From: an uncultured Alphaproteobacteria bacterium
GTDB lineage: Bacteria > Pseudomonadota > Alphaproteobacteria > Rickettsiales > UBA1997
Reading direction: 5' to 3'
Length of the DNA stretch: 58,102 bases
NCBI GenBank assembly: GCA_903937405.1
Contig: CAIZZE010000032.1
Location: 1-58,102 of the forward strand
The first letter of the stretch is position 1; each line of letters opens with the position of its first letter. The position numbers were made by a program, and so were the translations under genes. This document shows, one piece after another, positions 17,105 through 26,217 of this stretch. The notes under the pieces are model-generated. The model did no database searches and was not told the origin of the DNA. It worked only from the letters and a program-made list of their open reading frames with translations.

Positions 17105-18232
17105 TTAGTTAAGTTTTAAGTCCGAATTTTTGTGTAAATCTACATTCAAAACCAATCCAAATCCAATCATCATTGACGCCATAATTGTGCCGCCATAAGA
17201 AACGAAAGGCAGCGGCGCGCCTACAACTGGAATCAATCCCATTCCCATTCCCATATTTATAAACATGTGAATGAAAAAAATATTAATCACGCCCATCACC
17301 AATAATCTGCCATATTGATGTTTGGTTTTCATGGCAATTGAAATGCCGATTCCAATGATTGCGCAATAAACCACAATCGTGAAAAAACTGCCTAAAAATC
17401 CTAACTCTTCCGATAACATTGTAAAAATAAAGTCAGTTTGTTTTTCCGGTAAGAAATTTAATTGTCCTTGCGTTCCATTCAAATAACCCTTGCCAAATAA
17501 GCCTCCAGAGCCAATCGCGATTTTGGATTGAATGATATTATATCCACTTCCCAGCGGATCATTATTTGGATTTAAGAAAGTTAAAACACGCTGTTTTTGA
17601 TAATCATAAAGCAAAAAGTGCCAGGCGAAAGGAATGGCGGCAAGGCCTGCGGCGCCTACAGAAATGAATTTCCAGGTTTTAACGCCGGCGAGAAATAAAA
17701 TTGAAACACCAACCATGATTAAAATCGTCGCGGTTCCGAGATCGGGTTGGTAAAAAATGAAAAAGGCTGGAACTGCAATCATCGCAAGTGGCGCGATAAT
17801 AAATTTTATGCGGCCGATTTCTTCAGCTTCAATGCTATAAAAATAACGCGCTAAAGCGAATACGGTGCAAACTTTCATAATTTCCGAAGGCTGAATTGTC
17901 AGCGATCCCACTCTGAACCATCTTGTTGCACCCATCGCATTGTGACCCATTATATCAACAATAATTACTAGAGTTAAAGCGATAGCATAAAAAACATAAG
18001 AGGCGCGAAACCAGATTTTTATATCGGTAACCGCGATGAAAATCATCAATGGGAAAAATATGCAGAAGAAGCCGAGTTGCCTTATGAGCCAAGGCTTGAA
18101 GCTTCCACCACCTGCGGAATAAAGCATTAAAAAACCAACAAAAGCCAGTATAATAATTAGCGAAATTAACAGCCAATTTAACTGTTCCAATTTTTGCGAT
18201 AGAGGAATTTTTTCGCGTTCGATGAAAGGCAT
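17105..18232 (-). CDS. rodA: Rod-shape SEDS glycosyltransferase RodA
   Basis: RodA polymerises peptidoglycan strands for cell elongation together with PBP2. The protein has about ten membrane helices and the SEDS signature GYNIIQSKIAIGSGGLFGKG followed by FLPEKQTDFIFTMLSEELG; the end PLPFVSYGGT is also diagnostic. I place the start at 18232 (MPFIEREKIPLSQ), which gives 375 residues as is usual; the frame is open a further 28 codons but those have no family counterpart. PBP2 (mrdA) is not next to it. The gene faces virB8 divergently with about 155 bases between. Its presence says that the cell still makes a wall. Confidence 0.95.
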   Translation of the reverse strand: MPFIEREKIPLSQKLEQLNWLLISLIIILAFVGFLMLYSAGGGSFKPWLIRQLGFFCIFFPLMIFIAVTDIKIWFRASYVFYAIALTLVIIVDIMGHNAMGATRWFRVGSLTIQPSEIMKVCTVFALARYFYSIEAEEIGRIKFIIAPLAMIAVPAFFIFYQPDLGTATILIMVGVSILFLAGVKTWKFISVGAAGLAAIPFAWHFLLYDYQKQRVLTFLNPNNDPLGSGYNIIQSKIAIGSGGLFGKGYLNGTQGQLNFLPEKQTDFIFTMLSEELGFLGSFFTIVVYCAIIGIGISIAMKTKHQYGRLLVMGVINIFFIHMFINMGMGMGLIPVVGAPLPFVSYGGTIMASMMIGFGLVLNVDLHKNSDLKLN

Positions 18233-18387
18233 TTCTTTAAGAGAATTTTTTACTTTCTTAGACAAGAAAAAATAAAGAAGGGGCGGCGAATTAAGACGGC
18301 TTGAATTATTAATCAAGCTTCTTTACCTTCCGCCTGAAATTTTTTTACTAAAATTATAAACTTAGTTTCCAGCCTTTAATTTCAAGC

Positions 18388-19041
18388 ATGTCAGACCAAG
18401 ATAAAAAAACTAAATTAAAGATAAAAAGTTGGTATTCAAACCGCTACCAGATTGTTGTGGTTCAGCGTAATATACTTTTGCTTTTTACTTTAATTTCAAT
18501 GTTCTCAGTTGCGGTGGCAGTGATATTTGTAAAAAATATCATGTCTTCAAAGTCGCTTGAGCCTTATGTTATCGAAGTTGAGCAGAAAAGTGGAATTGCC
18601 ACAATTGTTAATCAAATGACGGCGCAAAATTTCACTGGCGACCAGATGATCCGCCAATATTTTATCAATGAGTTTATTCATGCTGCTAGTGCCTATGATC
18701 CAAAAACTTATAAAATGGATGTTGATAAAGTGAGATTATTGTCGGTTCCAGCTGTTTATGGTGATTTCAGAAATCGTATCAATGCCAGAGAATTGGGGAC
18801 TGATTCCAGAATTGAAATTCGCGTTAAATCAATTCAATTCACTGATAGCGTTACTGCTCAAATTCGTACTGTAAGACAAATAAGTCTTGCAGGAGTAGAT
18901 ACAAAAACTGTGGATGAAGTGATCACAATGAATTTTAGTTTTTCCCCTAACATGAAATTAAATTTGGAAGAAAGATTGATCAACCCTCTGGGCTTCCAAG
19001 TTACTAGATACGCAATTGCAGAAGAAGTATTTAATTATTAA
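18388..19041 (+). CDS. virB8: Type IV secretion protein VirB8
   Basis: VirB8 is a bitopic inner-membrane assembly factor of type IV secretion systems. The 217 residues show a short cytoplasmic tail, one membrane helix (about 28-50) and a periplasmic NTF2-like domain, with SKSLEPYVIEVEQKSGIATIVN at its start, as in Rickettsiales homologues. It is followed after 16 bases by virB9 with a good ribosome site AGAGAAG. No virB10, virB11 or virD4 follows, so the pair stands alone, which matches the scattered vir genes of Rickettsiales, where duplicated virB8 and virB9 copies exist. Confidence 0.92.
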   Translation: MSDQDKKTKLKIKSWYSNRYQIVVVQRNILLLFTLISMFSVAVAVIFVKNIMSSKSLEPYVIEVEQKSGIATIVNQMTAQNFTGDQMIRQYFINEFIHAASAYDPKTYKMDVDKVRLLSVPAVYGDFRNRINARELGTDSRIEIRVKSIQFTDSVTAQIRTVRQISLAGVDTKTVDEVITMNFSFSPNMKLNLEERLINPLGFQVTRYAIAEEVFNY

Positions 19042-19057
19042 AAAAGAGAAGAAATAA

Positions 19058-19936
19058 ATGAAATCAACTGAAATCTTGAAAATTATATCATGCTTTCGAA
19101 TTGGTTTCTTTGCATGCATTTTTTTCGCTGTTTCTTTTGCGTCTTTTGCTCAAACTCCAATTACTACAGATTCGCGCATTCGTACTTTGGTTTATAATCC
19201 AAACGAAGTTTACGAGTTAAAATTTTATTATAATTATCAGTCATTTATTGAATTTGCCGAAGATGAAGAGATAGAAATGATTTCAATTGGAGAAGCTTTC
19301 GCCTGGCGTTTAACTCCGGCCGGAAAAAGATTATTCGTTCGCCCGCTAGAAATTGCGGCTCATACCAACATGACAATCATAACTAATAAACGTACTTATC
19401 ATTTTGATATTAGATCTGATGAATTTAATGGTAAGGCTGATGAAGATTTAGTTTACACTGTGAGATTTTTCTATCCTCGAGTTGGACAACCTTTGCCAAT
19501 TCCACCGCAATTAGTGGTTCCAAATTTGGCAATGAAAGCTCCGCAAATGCCTCAACAGCCTTCTGTGCCAAAAGGAGGAATAGTTAAAACTCCAACTCCT
19601 GGTGCTAATGTTACAGAGCCAATTCCGGGAATTATTCAGCGTAATCCAGAAAATAATGAATTAAATTTTGATTATAGTGTTGCAGGTAAATCTGACAATA
19701 TCGTGCCTCTTAAAGTTTACGATAATAGTTCTGAAACCTATTTCCAATTTGCCAATGATAATCTGGTAATTCCATCAATTAACATGGTTGATGTGAATGG
19801 TGGCGAACAGCCTTTAACTTATACAATTCGTGATAATTATGTTGTAATTCCTGCCATCAATCGCCAATTCACTTTGCGTTTGGCTGATAGTTTACTTTGT
19901 ATTTACAATAATAAATTGCTGACGATTCGCAGATAG
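19058..19936 (+). CDS. virB9: Type IV secretion protein VirB9
   Basis: VirB9 forms the outer ring of the type IV secretion core complex with VirB7 and VirB10. The 292-residue product has a signal peptide (about 1-31, ending SFAQ), the N-terminal domain with IRTLVYNPNEVYELKF and a proline-rich linker (about 150-195), and the C-terminal domain NFDYSVAGKSDNIVPLKVYD to the end. It looks full length. It forms a two-gene operon with virB8. The retropepsin gene converges on its 3' end with 10 bases between. Its true partners must be encoded elsewhere. Confidence 0.93.
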   Translation: MKSTEILKIISCFRIGFFACIFFAVSFASFAQTPITTDSRIRTLVYNPNEVYELKFYYNYQSFIEFAEDEEIEMISIGEAFAWRLTPAGKRLFVRPLEIAAHTNMTIITNKRTYHFDIRSDEFNGKADEDLVYTVRFFYPRVGQPLPIPPQLVVPNLAMKAPQMPQQPSVPKGGIVKTPTPGANVTEPIPGIIQRNPENNELNFDYSVAGKSDNIVPLKVYDNSSETYFQFANDNLVIPSINMVDVNGGEQPLTYTIRDNYVVIPAINRQFTLRLADSLLCIYNNKLLTIRR

Positions 19937-19946
19937 CTAACAGTGT

Positions 19947-20561
19947 CTACATCGATAAAATCAATTTATCGCGATAGAATTCATATTTTTTAAAGCGTCT
20001 TAAAAAACTCATCCCCAAAAGTGAGGTTCCCATTTCAGCGCTATTTACGGAAGCTGGAACATCGTAAAAAACCATATTTCCAACTTTTATAGTTTTTAAA
20101 ACAACTGATGCTCCCCAAGAAATGCCATTGGCCGTTTGGTAAGATTTATTGAAGTTTAATTTTTCGGGCTTAATTCCGATTCTGCGGGCCTCGGCAGTGC
20201 TTATTACAATGTCACTCGCGCCGGTATCAATCATAAAACGCATTGGAGACTCATTAATCTCCACATCCATATAAAAATGGCCGTCTTGCGCGAGATTTAT
20301 TATCATTTCTCCCGAGGCATTAACTTGAATGCTCGAAGGTTTAATCTCGCCCATGACGCGATTTTTAAAATCGGAAAATTCAAATCGGTAAGCATAAAGC
20401 GAAATTGCAAAAATCCCGAGGGCAGACCAAATTGCTAAATATTTAAAAACTTTTCCAAAAGGCATGCGGCGTGAAATTAATCCGCTAACCATTGTTACTA
20501 AAATTAAAGTTAGATAAACAAAGTTTTGCCAATCGCTTTCGTTTAAACTGTTCAAATCCAT
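19947..20561 (-). CDS. Membrane-anchored retropepsin-like aspartic protease (TIGR02281 type)
   Basis: The 204-residue protein has two N-terminal membrane helices (about 14-30 and 38-57) and a single-lobe aspartic protease domain with the active-site DTGAS at 112-116 and SLLGMSFLRRF near the end. Such clan AA proteases act as dimers in the periplasm or at the membrane; alphaproteobacterial and rickettsial members are known, and the Rickettsia relative is active. Its stop lies 10 bases from convergent virB9. It starts 3 bases after the hisC-like gene stop, so the two are probably cotranscribed. The substrate is unknown. Confidence 0.85.
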   Translation of the reverse strand: MDLNSLNESDWQNFVYLTLILVTMVSGLISRRMPFGKVFKYLAIWSALGIFAISLYAYRFEFSDFKNRVMGEIKPSSIQVNASGEMIINLAQDGHFYMDVEINESPMRFMIDTGASDIVISTAEARRIGIKPEKLNFNKSYQTANGISWGASVVLKTIKVGNMVFYDVPASVNSAEMGTSLLGMSFLRRFKKYEFYRDKLILSM

Positions 20562-20564
20562 TAA

Positions 20565-21644
20565 TTACAAATCCTTCAAAATTTTCAAAACTTGTAAATT
20601 TTCTTCTTCAGTTCCAATCGTCATGCGTAAACAATTTTCTAAGCCATAAGATGTCATTTCGCGCAGAATTATGCCATTTTCTAAAAGTTTTTGATTGGCT
20701 TTTTTAGCATTTTCAAAACTTCCAAAATCAAGTAAAATAAAGTTGGCAATTGAAGGATGAGCCTTGATATTTTTAATTTCAGCAAATTCTTTAAATAAAA
20801 TTTCAAGCCATTTTTTATTGTGATTCTTCGAAGCTTTAAAAAATTCTTCATCTTGCAAAGCTGCAACTGCAGAAAATTGTGCCGGTCCACCAACATTAAA
20901 TGGCCCACGAACTTTATTCAAAATATCGGCAACATAACTTGAAGAATATGACCATCCGATTCGTAAACTAGCCAATCCATAGATTTTTGAAAATGTTCTG
21001 GTTAATACAACATTTTGGTTTTTATTAACTAATTCTATAGCATTTGGATAATCAGAAACTTCTGCAAATTCTTCGTAAGCATGATCCAAAACAATCAAAA
21101 CATTTTCTGGCGTGCCATTAATTAATTTTTCAATTTCATCCTTATTCAAATAAGAGCCGGTTGGATTATTTGGATTGGCGATAAAAATAATTTTAGTTTT
21201 AGGAGTAATGGCCTTTAAAACAGCGTCAATATCAGTTTTTAGATTTTTTTCTTTAACTGAAATTGCTTTTGCCCCAACGCGTTTGGCAGAAATTGGATAC
21301 ATTAAAAATCCATGTTCACTATAAATTATTTCATCATCAATTCCGGCAAAAGCGGAAGTTAAAAAAGCTAAAATTTCATCAGAACCAGCGCCACAAACAA
21401 TTCTTTCAGCATCAATTCCATTGCTTTCGGCAATCGCGTGGCGCAGATTTGAACAAGATCCGTCGGCATAACGAACAACTTCTGCCACATGTTTTTCATA
21501 GGCCTCAATTGCTTTTGGGCTTGAACCTAAAGCATTTTCATTGGAAGAAAGTTTGATAATTTTTTGAGTATTATTGCTAATTTTAGCTTTACCTGGTTTG
21601 TAAGTCTCGATTTCCAGAAGATAAGGATGTGCGGTTAATTTCAT
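20565..21644 (-). CDS. hisC: Histidinol-phosphate aminotransferase-like enzyme
   Basis: A fold-type I PLP aminotransferase of 359 residues with the HisC pattern: LSSNENALGSSP near 32-43, NPNNPTG at 157-163, and the PLP Lys220 in TRTFSKIYGLASLRIGW; Arg-containing LRMTIGT near the end binds the carboxylate. HisC makes histidinol phosphate but homologues also act on aromatic amino acids. No other his gene is in the window, so the aromatic role is quite possible. It is followed closely by the retropepsin gene. A parS-like site lies in the 44-base gap to parB upstream. Confidence 0.85.
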   Translation of the reverse strand: MKLTAHPYLLEIETYKPGKAKISNNTQKIIKLSSNENALGSSPKAIEAYEKHVAEVVRYADGSCSNLRHAIAESNGIDAERIVCGAGSDEILAFLTSAFAGIDDEIIYSEHGFLMYPISAKRVGAKAISVKEKNLKTDIDAVLKAITPKTKIIFIANPNNPTGSYLNKDEIEKLINGTPENVLIVLDHAYEEFAEVSDYPNAIELVNKNQNVVLTRTFSKIYGLASLRIGWSYSSSYVADILNKVRGPFNVGGPAQFSAVAALQDEEFFKASKNHNKKWLEILFKEFAEIKNIKAHPSIANFILLDFGSFENAKKANQKLLENGIILREMTSYGLENCLRMTIGTEEENLQVLKILKDL

Positions 21645-21674
21645 GTTATTATTTTGTTAAATTTTTAAATAAAA

Positions 21675-21690
21675 AGTTTCACATGAAACT
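21675..21690. promoter_or_regulatory. parS-like site downstream of parB
   Basis: AGTTTCACATGAAACT is a palindrome-like 16-mer whose inner 14 bases, on the minus strand, equal those of the site at 23467-23482. It differs from the universal TGTTTCACGTGAAACA by one central base and the outer pair. Confidence 0.7.
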
Positions 21691-22600
21691 ATTTTTCTAA
21701 TTTCTCTATTAAATTTTGAATTTTCTCAAACTCACTAAATTTTATAGAAATTTTTCCATTATTTTTAAAAGAGTTATAAGAAATTTTTGTTTCCATTCCT
21801 AGTAACTCAGAAAATTTATTTTCCAAAGCAGTTAAATGTTCACTATTTATAAATCTAATTTTCGATTCTGTTCTAACTAAAACCGGAACATTTTTAATTT
21901 TCTCGATTTTTTCATCACGCACTAAATCTTCTACATGACGTACAGTCAAAGCTTCGTCTATAACTTTTTTTGCCAGCTTTTCTGGATTATTGGAATTAAT
22001 AATCGCGCGCGCATGACCCATTGAAATCAATTTCTTATCCAACAAATCGCGCACAGTTTGAGGCAAACTTAATAAGCGTAAAAGATTGGCGATATGACTA
22101 CGGCTTTTACCAACTCTTTTAGCAATCTGTTCTTGTCCATAAGCAAATTCTTCAATTAATTGTTGATAACCAGCGGCTTCTTCGATTAAAGATAAATCCG
22201 ATCTTTGAATATTTTCAATAATCGCCATTTCCAAAGCTTCGTGATTGTTAATTTTTTTAACAATCGCAGCAATTGAAGTGGCACCTGCTAAAATTGAGGC
22301 GCGATATCGGCGTTCACCGGCAATGATTTCATAATGATCTTCATCACCAATTTTGCGTAAAATAATTGGTTGAATCAGACCATTTTCTTTAATTGAATTG
22401 GCTAATTCTTCTAGCTCAACCATATCAAAATTTTTTCTTGGCTGATAAATGCCGGGAGTAATTTTTCCAATTTCAATTAATTCGACTGATTTTGAATTTT
22501 TGCTAGGAACAATAAAAGTTTCATTTTTAGATTTACTTTCCCCAAGTAATGCTGACAAGCCGCGGCCTAATTTTCTTTCTTGCTGAATTGATTCTTGCAT
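21689..22600 (-). CDS. parB: Chromosome-partition protein ParB
   Basis: ParB binds parS and slides along DNA as a CTP-dependent clamp to recruit ParA. With the start at 22600, behind AGGAG, the product has 303 residues: LGRGLSALLGE at 11-21, the CTP-binding GERRYRAS at about 95-102, a central helix-turn-helix (EQIAKRVGKSRSHIANLLRLL) and a C-terminal dimerisation domain. The frame extends 25 codons upstream into parA but lacks support there. It follows parA with 11 bases between. Two parS-like sites flank the pair, which suggests a chromosome origin-near locus even though rsmG and mnmG are not adjacent. Confidence 0.96.
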   Translation of the reverse strand: MQESIQQERKLGRGLSALLGESKSKNETFIVPSKNSKSVELIEIGKITPGIYQPRKNFDMVELEELANSIKENGLIQPIILRKIGDEDHYEIIAGERRYRASILAGATSIAAIVKKINNHEALEMAIIENIQRSDLSLIEEAAGYQQLIEEFAYGQEQIAKRVGKSRSHIANLLRLLSLPQTVRDLLDKKLISMGHARAIINSNNPEKLAKKVIDEALTVRHVEDLVRDEKIEKIKNVPVLVRTESKIRFINSEHLTALENKFSELLGMETKISYNSFKNNGKISIKFSEFEKIQNLIEKLEK

Positions 22601-22611
22601 ATTGCTCCTGA

Positions 22612-23397
22612 TTAGTGTTTTTCTTTGTTTAAAATTTCTTTTGCTAACTTGATATAAGCTGAAGATCCTGGACATTTTGGATCGTAAATAATTCCGGGAA
22701 GACCATGCGAAGGCGCTTCGGATAATTTAACATTTCTTGGAATACTATGTTTAAAAACCTTTTCTTTTAGAAAGCTGCGCACATCGATTTCAACTTGTTC
22801 GGTAAGTTTATTTCTGCGGTCATGCATGGTTAAAATAATACCGCCGATTGTTAATTCGTGATTTAAATTTTCTTTTACCAAATCAAGGCTGGTTAATAAA
22901 TGACTCAAACCTTCAAGTGAAAAAAATTCACATTGCATTGGAATCAAAATTGAGTCGGAAGCTGTCAAGGCATTGACGGTAAGCATTCCAAGCGATGGTG
23001 GACAATCGATTAGAATATAATCAAAATCATGAATAACTTCTTTTAATGCCCGACGTAATAAAAATTCTCTTTTTTCTAAATTGATTAATTCAATTTCACA
23101 GGCTGATAAATCAACGGTTGAAGTTATTATTTTAAGATTGGGAATTCTGGTCGGAATTATCGCTTCTTTAATTGAGCATTCGCCAATCAGGATTTCGTAA
23201 ACTGTTTTTTGTCTTTGTGCTTGAACAATCCCAAATCCGGTGCTGGCATTTCCTTGAGGATCGGAATCAACTAGTAAAACTCTTTTTTTAATTGCAGCAA
23301 AAGCAGTAGCGAGGTTTACAGCTGTAGTTGTTTTGCCGACTCCGCCTTTTTGATTTACGATAGAAAAAACCTTCGCGCGTTTGTGATGATGTGACAT
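22612..23397 (-). CDS. parA: Chromosome-partition ATPase ParA (Soj)
   Basis: ParA is a Walker-type ATPase which binds DNA non-specifically and moves ParB-parS complexes. The 261 residues show the deviant Walker A KGGVGKTT at 17-24, LVDSDPQGNAST (Walker A', near 42-54) and LIDCPPSLG (Walker B). The short N terminus without a helix-turn-helix fits the chromosomal Soj type and not the plasmid type. It heads a parA-parB operon. A parS-like site lies about 70 bases before its start, where ParB could feed back on expression. Confidence 0.96.
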   Translation of the reverse strand: MSHHHKRAKVFSIVNQKGGVGKTTTAVNLATAFAAIKKRVLLVDSDPQGNASTGFGIVQAQRQKTVYEILIGECSIKEAIIPTRIPNLKIITSTVDLSACEIELINLEKREFLLRRALKEVIHDFDYILIDCPPSLGMLTVNALTASDSILIPMQCEFFSLEGLSHLLTSLDLVKENLNHELTIGGIILTMHDRRNKLTEQVEIDVRSFLKEKVFKHSIPRNVKLSEAPSHGLPGIIYDPKCPGSSAYIKLAKEILNKEKH

Positions 23398-23466
23398 TAT
23401 TTTAGAAGTTTTTTAAGAAAAAATTAGATGTAGTGCAAGGTAAAAATGATTTTATTCCTGTCAATT

Positions 23467-23482
23467 TGTTTCATGTGAAACA
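23467..23482. promoter_or_regulatory. parS-like site upstream of parA
   Basis: TGTTTCATGTGAAACA matches the universal parS TGTTTCACGTGAAACA at 15 of 16 positions. It lies between tadA and the parA start. Confidence 0.85.
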
Positions 23483-23522
23483 GCTATAATTTATAATTCT
23501 GATTTAAAAATCGTTGGGAATT

Positions 23523-23966
23523 TTAGCGTTTATTGCGGAAAAAACTTTGCATCAATTCCTTTGATTCTTCTTCAGAAATTCCGGAATAAATTTCTGGTTT
23601 ATGGTGACAAGATGTGGAAGAGAAAATTCGGGCTCCATTTTCAACAGCGCCAAATTTTATATCGGAAGCGGCGTAATAAACTCGCCTAATTCTGGCTAAG
23701 GCAATTGCAGAAGCGCACATGGCGCAAGGTTCCAAAGTTACATATAAATCACAGCCATCAAGCCGCGCGGAATCTTTTATTTTAGCGGCTTCGCGCATTA
23801 CTAAAATTTCGGCATGAGCGGTGGGATCTTTTAAAATTAAATTTTGATTGTGACTTGTTGCAATGATTTTTCCATTTTCAACAATTACAGCGCCAACGGG
23901 AACTTCATCTTTTTCAAAAGCAATTTTTGCCTGTTTTAAAGCTTCTTGCATGAAATTATTTTTCAT
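23523..23966 (-). CDS. tadA: tRNA-specific adenosine deaminase TadA
   Basis: TadA converts the wobble adenosine of tRNA-Arg(ACG) to inosine, an essential step. The 147-residue protein has the zinc site of the cytidine-deaminase fold: His51-Ala-Glu53 (HAEILVMREA) and Cys81/Cys84 in LEPCAMCASAI. The start has a 4-base overlap with the stop of tatD, so the two are coupled. The run tatD-tadA follows nadD and ubiA on the minus strand. Length is typical. Confidence 0.96.
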   Translation of the reverse strand: MKNNFMQEALKQAKIAFEKDEVPVGAVIVENGKIIATSHNQNLILKDPTAHAEILVMREAAKIKDSARLDGCDLYVTLEPCAMCASAIALARIRRVYYAASDIKFGAVENGARIFSSTSCHHKPEIYSGISEEESKELMQSFFRNKR

Positions 23967-24757
23967 AATTTTTTTGCTTTCTTAAAAATCGTGAAAAAAT
24001 TCTCAGTGGTTTGATTTGTAACTTCTTCAATGCTTAAACCTTTTAATTCGGCAATAAACTCTACAACATGTTTTGTAAAAGCAGGCTGGTTGCTTTTTCC
24101 GCGATGCGGCATTGGTGCTAAATAAGGCGAATCTGTTTCAACTAATAAAGAAGTTAAAGGTAAAGATTTTACAATTTCTTGCAATTGCGCGGCATTTTTA
24201 AAAGTAACTATTCCTGAAATTGAAATATAAATTCCTAATTCCAACGCTTTCTCAGCCAATTCTTTGGTGCTAGAAAAACAATGTAAAACGGCCGGAAATC
24301 TCCCTTTTTTTTGCTCATTTTCCAAAATTTCCATCATATCCAAATCAGCATCACGACTATGAATTATTAATGGCAATTGGGTTTTTCTAGCAGCGTCAAT
24401 ATGCGCTAAAAAGCTGATTTTTTGCAAATCAATCGCCGATCTATCATGAAAATAATCTAAACCAGTTTCACCGATTCCAATAATTTTTGGATTCTCGTCG
24501 CAGATTTTTATAATTTCTTCCGCTGCATATTTTGGTTGTTCTAAAACATTGCAAGGGTGAACGCCAGCTGAAGCGTAAATAAAATCATACAGTTTGGTAT
24601 AGCTTAAAATTTTCTCAATTTCAGTAATTCTGGTACAAATTGTTTGCAAAAGTTTTACATTATTCTGCAAAGAATTTTCGATTATCTCTTCAATTTTTGC
24701 GCCCTGTTTTTCAATCAAATCAAGGTGGCAATGAGTATCAACAATATAATTATTCAT
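23963..24757 (-). CDS. tatD: TatD-family metal-dependent hydrolase
   Basis: TatD-type enzymes are metal-dependent nucleases or deacylases of the amidohydrolase barrel. The metal residues are visible: VDTHCHLD at 6-13, GIGETGLDYFHD near 96-107, PLIIHSRDA with a His, LHCFSS, and VETDSPYLAP near 206-215. Size (264 residues) fits the YcfH/TatD family. It overlaps nadD by eight bases at its start and tadA by four at its end. In bacteria the YcfH gene often follows metG or a polymerase subunit; here it does not. The exact substrate is uncertain. Confidence 0.93.
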   Translation of the reverse strand: MNNYIVDTHCHLDLIEKQGAKIEEIIENSLQNNVKLLQTICTRITEIEKILSYTKLYDFIYASAGVHPCNVLEQPKYAAEEIIKICDENPKIIGIGETGLDYFHDRSAIDLQKISFLAHIDAARKTQLPLIIHSRDADLDMMEILENEQKKGRFPAVLHCFSSTKELAEKALELGIYISISGIVTFKNAAQLQEIVKSLPLTSLLVETDSPYLAPMPHRGKSNQPAFTKHVVEFIAELKGLSIEEVTNQTTENFFTIFKKAKKL

Positions 24758-25259
24758 TTGAATTTTTTCTTATTTCGCTTGAAGAAATGTCTAAATTTTT
24801 GGTGTAAAAAATTTTATATTTTGTGGAAGAAATAAATTTCCAAGATTGAGTTTTTTTAATTTTAGTTAAAAATTTTTCTCGCGCAAAAATTATTAAAGGA
24901 ATTTGCAAAATCAGTTTTTTAAAATTTTCCCATTGATGAAATTTTTCTAAATTGTCGGCACCCATTAACCAGAAAAATTCTATATTTTTATAACGGGTTT
25001 GCAGCCTTGAAATTAAACGTTGTGTATAAATTTCATCAAATTGTTTTATGTGAATTTTTGATTGTGATTTTGCTAAAATTTCGCATTTCAAAACACGATT
25101 TTTATAACTTTCATAAATCGATTTTTCTTTGAATGGATTTTGCGCAGTTGGAATCCACCAAACTTGATTTAATCCAAGTTTTTTTATCGCAAGCTGACTA
25201 ATATGAATATGACCTAGATGCGGAGGATTAAAGCTTCCGCCCAGCAATCCAATTTTCAT
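24750..25259 (-). CDS. nadD: Nicotinate-nucleotide adenylyltransferase NadD
   Basis: NadD joins ATP and nicotinate mononucleotide to give deamido-NAD, which NadE in this window turns into NAD. The nucleotidyltransferase motif GGSFNPPHLGHIHI is at about 7-20, and ISSSEIRKN near the C terminus is the SSTxIR-type motif. I place the start at ATG 25257-25259 (MKIGLLGG), which overlaps the ubiA stop as TAATG; 14 upstream codons in frame are ubiA sequence. That makes 169 residues, a little short but usual for compact genomes. It overlaps tatD by eight bases. Confidence 0.93.
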   Translation of the reverse strand: MKIGLLGGSFNPPHLGHIHISQLAIKKLGLNQVWWIPTAQNPFKEKSIYESYKNRVLKCEILAKSQSKIHIKQFDEIYTQRLISRLQTRYKNIEFFWLMGADNLEKFHQWENFKKLILQIPLIIFAREKFLTKIKKTQSWKFISSTKYKIFYTKNLDISSSEIRKNSNE

Positions 25260-26161
25260 TATCCTAAGAAAATTGCCGTTAAAATCAAAAATCCAACCCA
25301 AGTATTTTGTTTAAAAACTGTGAGACAATTTTTGGGATTTGCAAAATCACAATTTCTGATTTTCTGGTTCAAAAATATATCAGCAACTAAAACTAAAATA
25401 TAAAATTCGCTGCGAAAATCGCTTTGCCAACCCAATCCTACCAAGGTTAAAAACATTAATAAGTTTAATGAAAGTAGGATTTTTTTTGGGTTATTTTTAA
25501 ATTTTATCGCGGTTGATTTTACGCCAATTTTTAAATCATTTTCAATGTCTTGATAAGCGTAAATTGTGTCATAAATCACAGTCCAAATAATGCTGGCAAA
25601 ATAAAGTGTTAAAGTACTAAGGCCGATTTCTTCAGTAATGGCAAGGCCGCTCATCAAAATTCCGAAATTAAAAGTAAGTCCCAAAAATATTTGCGGATAA
25701 TAAGTGATGCGTTTCATCAAAGGATAAGTTGCAAGTAAAGCCAAAGCTACAAAACCGCTCAAGATGGTTTTGGTGTTAAATTGCACTAAAATCAAAAGTC
25801 CTAAAAACAACAATGCACCAAGTAAAATCATGGCTTCAAGCCGAGAAACTTTTCCTGAAGCAAGTGGGCGGTTTTTGGTGCGATCAACATTCTTATCAAA
25901 TTTTTGATCGAGTAAATCATTCACAATGCATCCTGCAGAGCGCATTACGATTGAGCCGATAAAAAATAAAGCAACTACGCGCAGAGTTTCAAAAAAATCA
26001 GGATTGGGTACATTTTTTAAGGCTAGAAAAATTCCAAAAAGGCAGGGCAAAAAAAGTAGCCAGATTCCGGTTGGCTGATGTAAGCGTATAAGTTTTGCGT
26101 AATTAGCTAGGGCCATAATATTTTTAGTAAAATTAAATTTGATTTTTTGATCTTCATTCAT
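25259..26161 (-). CDS. ubiA: 4-hydroxybenzoate polyprenyltransferase UbiA
   Basis: UbiA attaches the prenyl tail in ubiquinone synthesis. It is a multi-helix membrane protein with both Asp-rich motifs: NDLLDQKFDKNVDRTKNRPL (first) and YAYQDIENDLKIGVKSTA (second), which bind the prenyl diphosphate through magnesium. YAKLIRLHQPTGIWLLFLPC at the N terminus is characteristic of this subfamily. The start is uncertain: ATG 26161 (MNEDQK) or 26116 (MALANYAKL); a longer frame reaches 26203. The divergent pccA starts at 26218. UbiA and nadD share a start-stop overlap. Confidence 0.94.
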   Translation of the reverse strand: MNEDQKIKFNFTKNIMALANYAKLIRLHQPTGIWLLFLPCLFGIFLALKNVPNPDFFETLRVVALFFIGSIVMRSAGCIVNDLLDQKFDKNVDRTKNRPLASGKVSRLEAMILLGALLFLGLLILVQFNTKTILSGFVALALLATYPLMKRITYYPQIFLGLTFNFGILMSGLAITEEIGLSTLTLYFASIIWTVIYDTIYAYQDIENDLKIGVKSTAIKFKNNPKKILLSLNLLMFLTLVGLGWQSDFRSEFYILVLVADIFLNQKIRNCDFANPKNCLTVFKQNTWVGFLILTAIFLG

Positions 26162-26217
26162 AGCATCCGCGCGCCTTTCAAATAGGTAAGTTAAATCTCT
26201 CAAATATCAAATCAATC

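Noticed and set aside
18233-18316. 28-codon extension of rodA
   Set aside because: No counterpart in RodA proteins; the conserved part starts near 18232.
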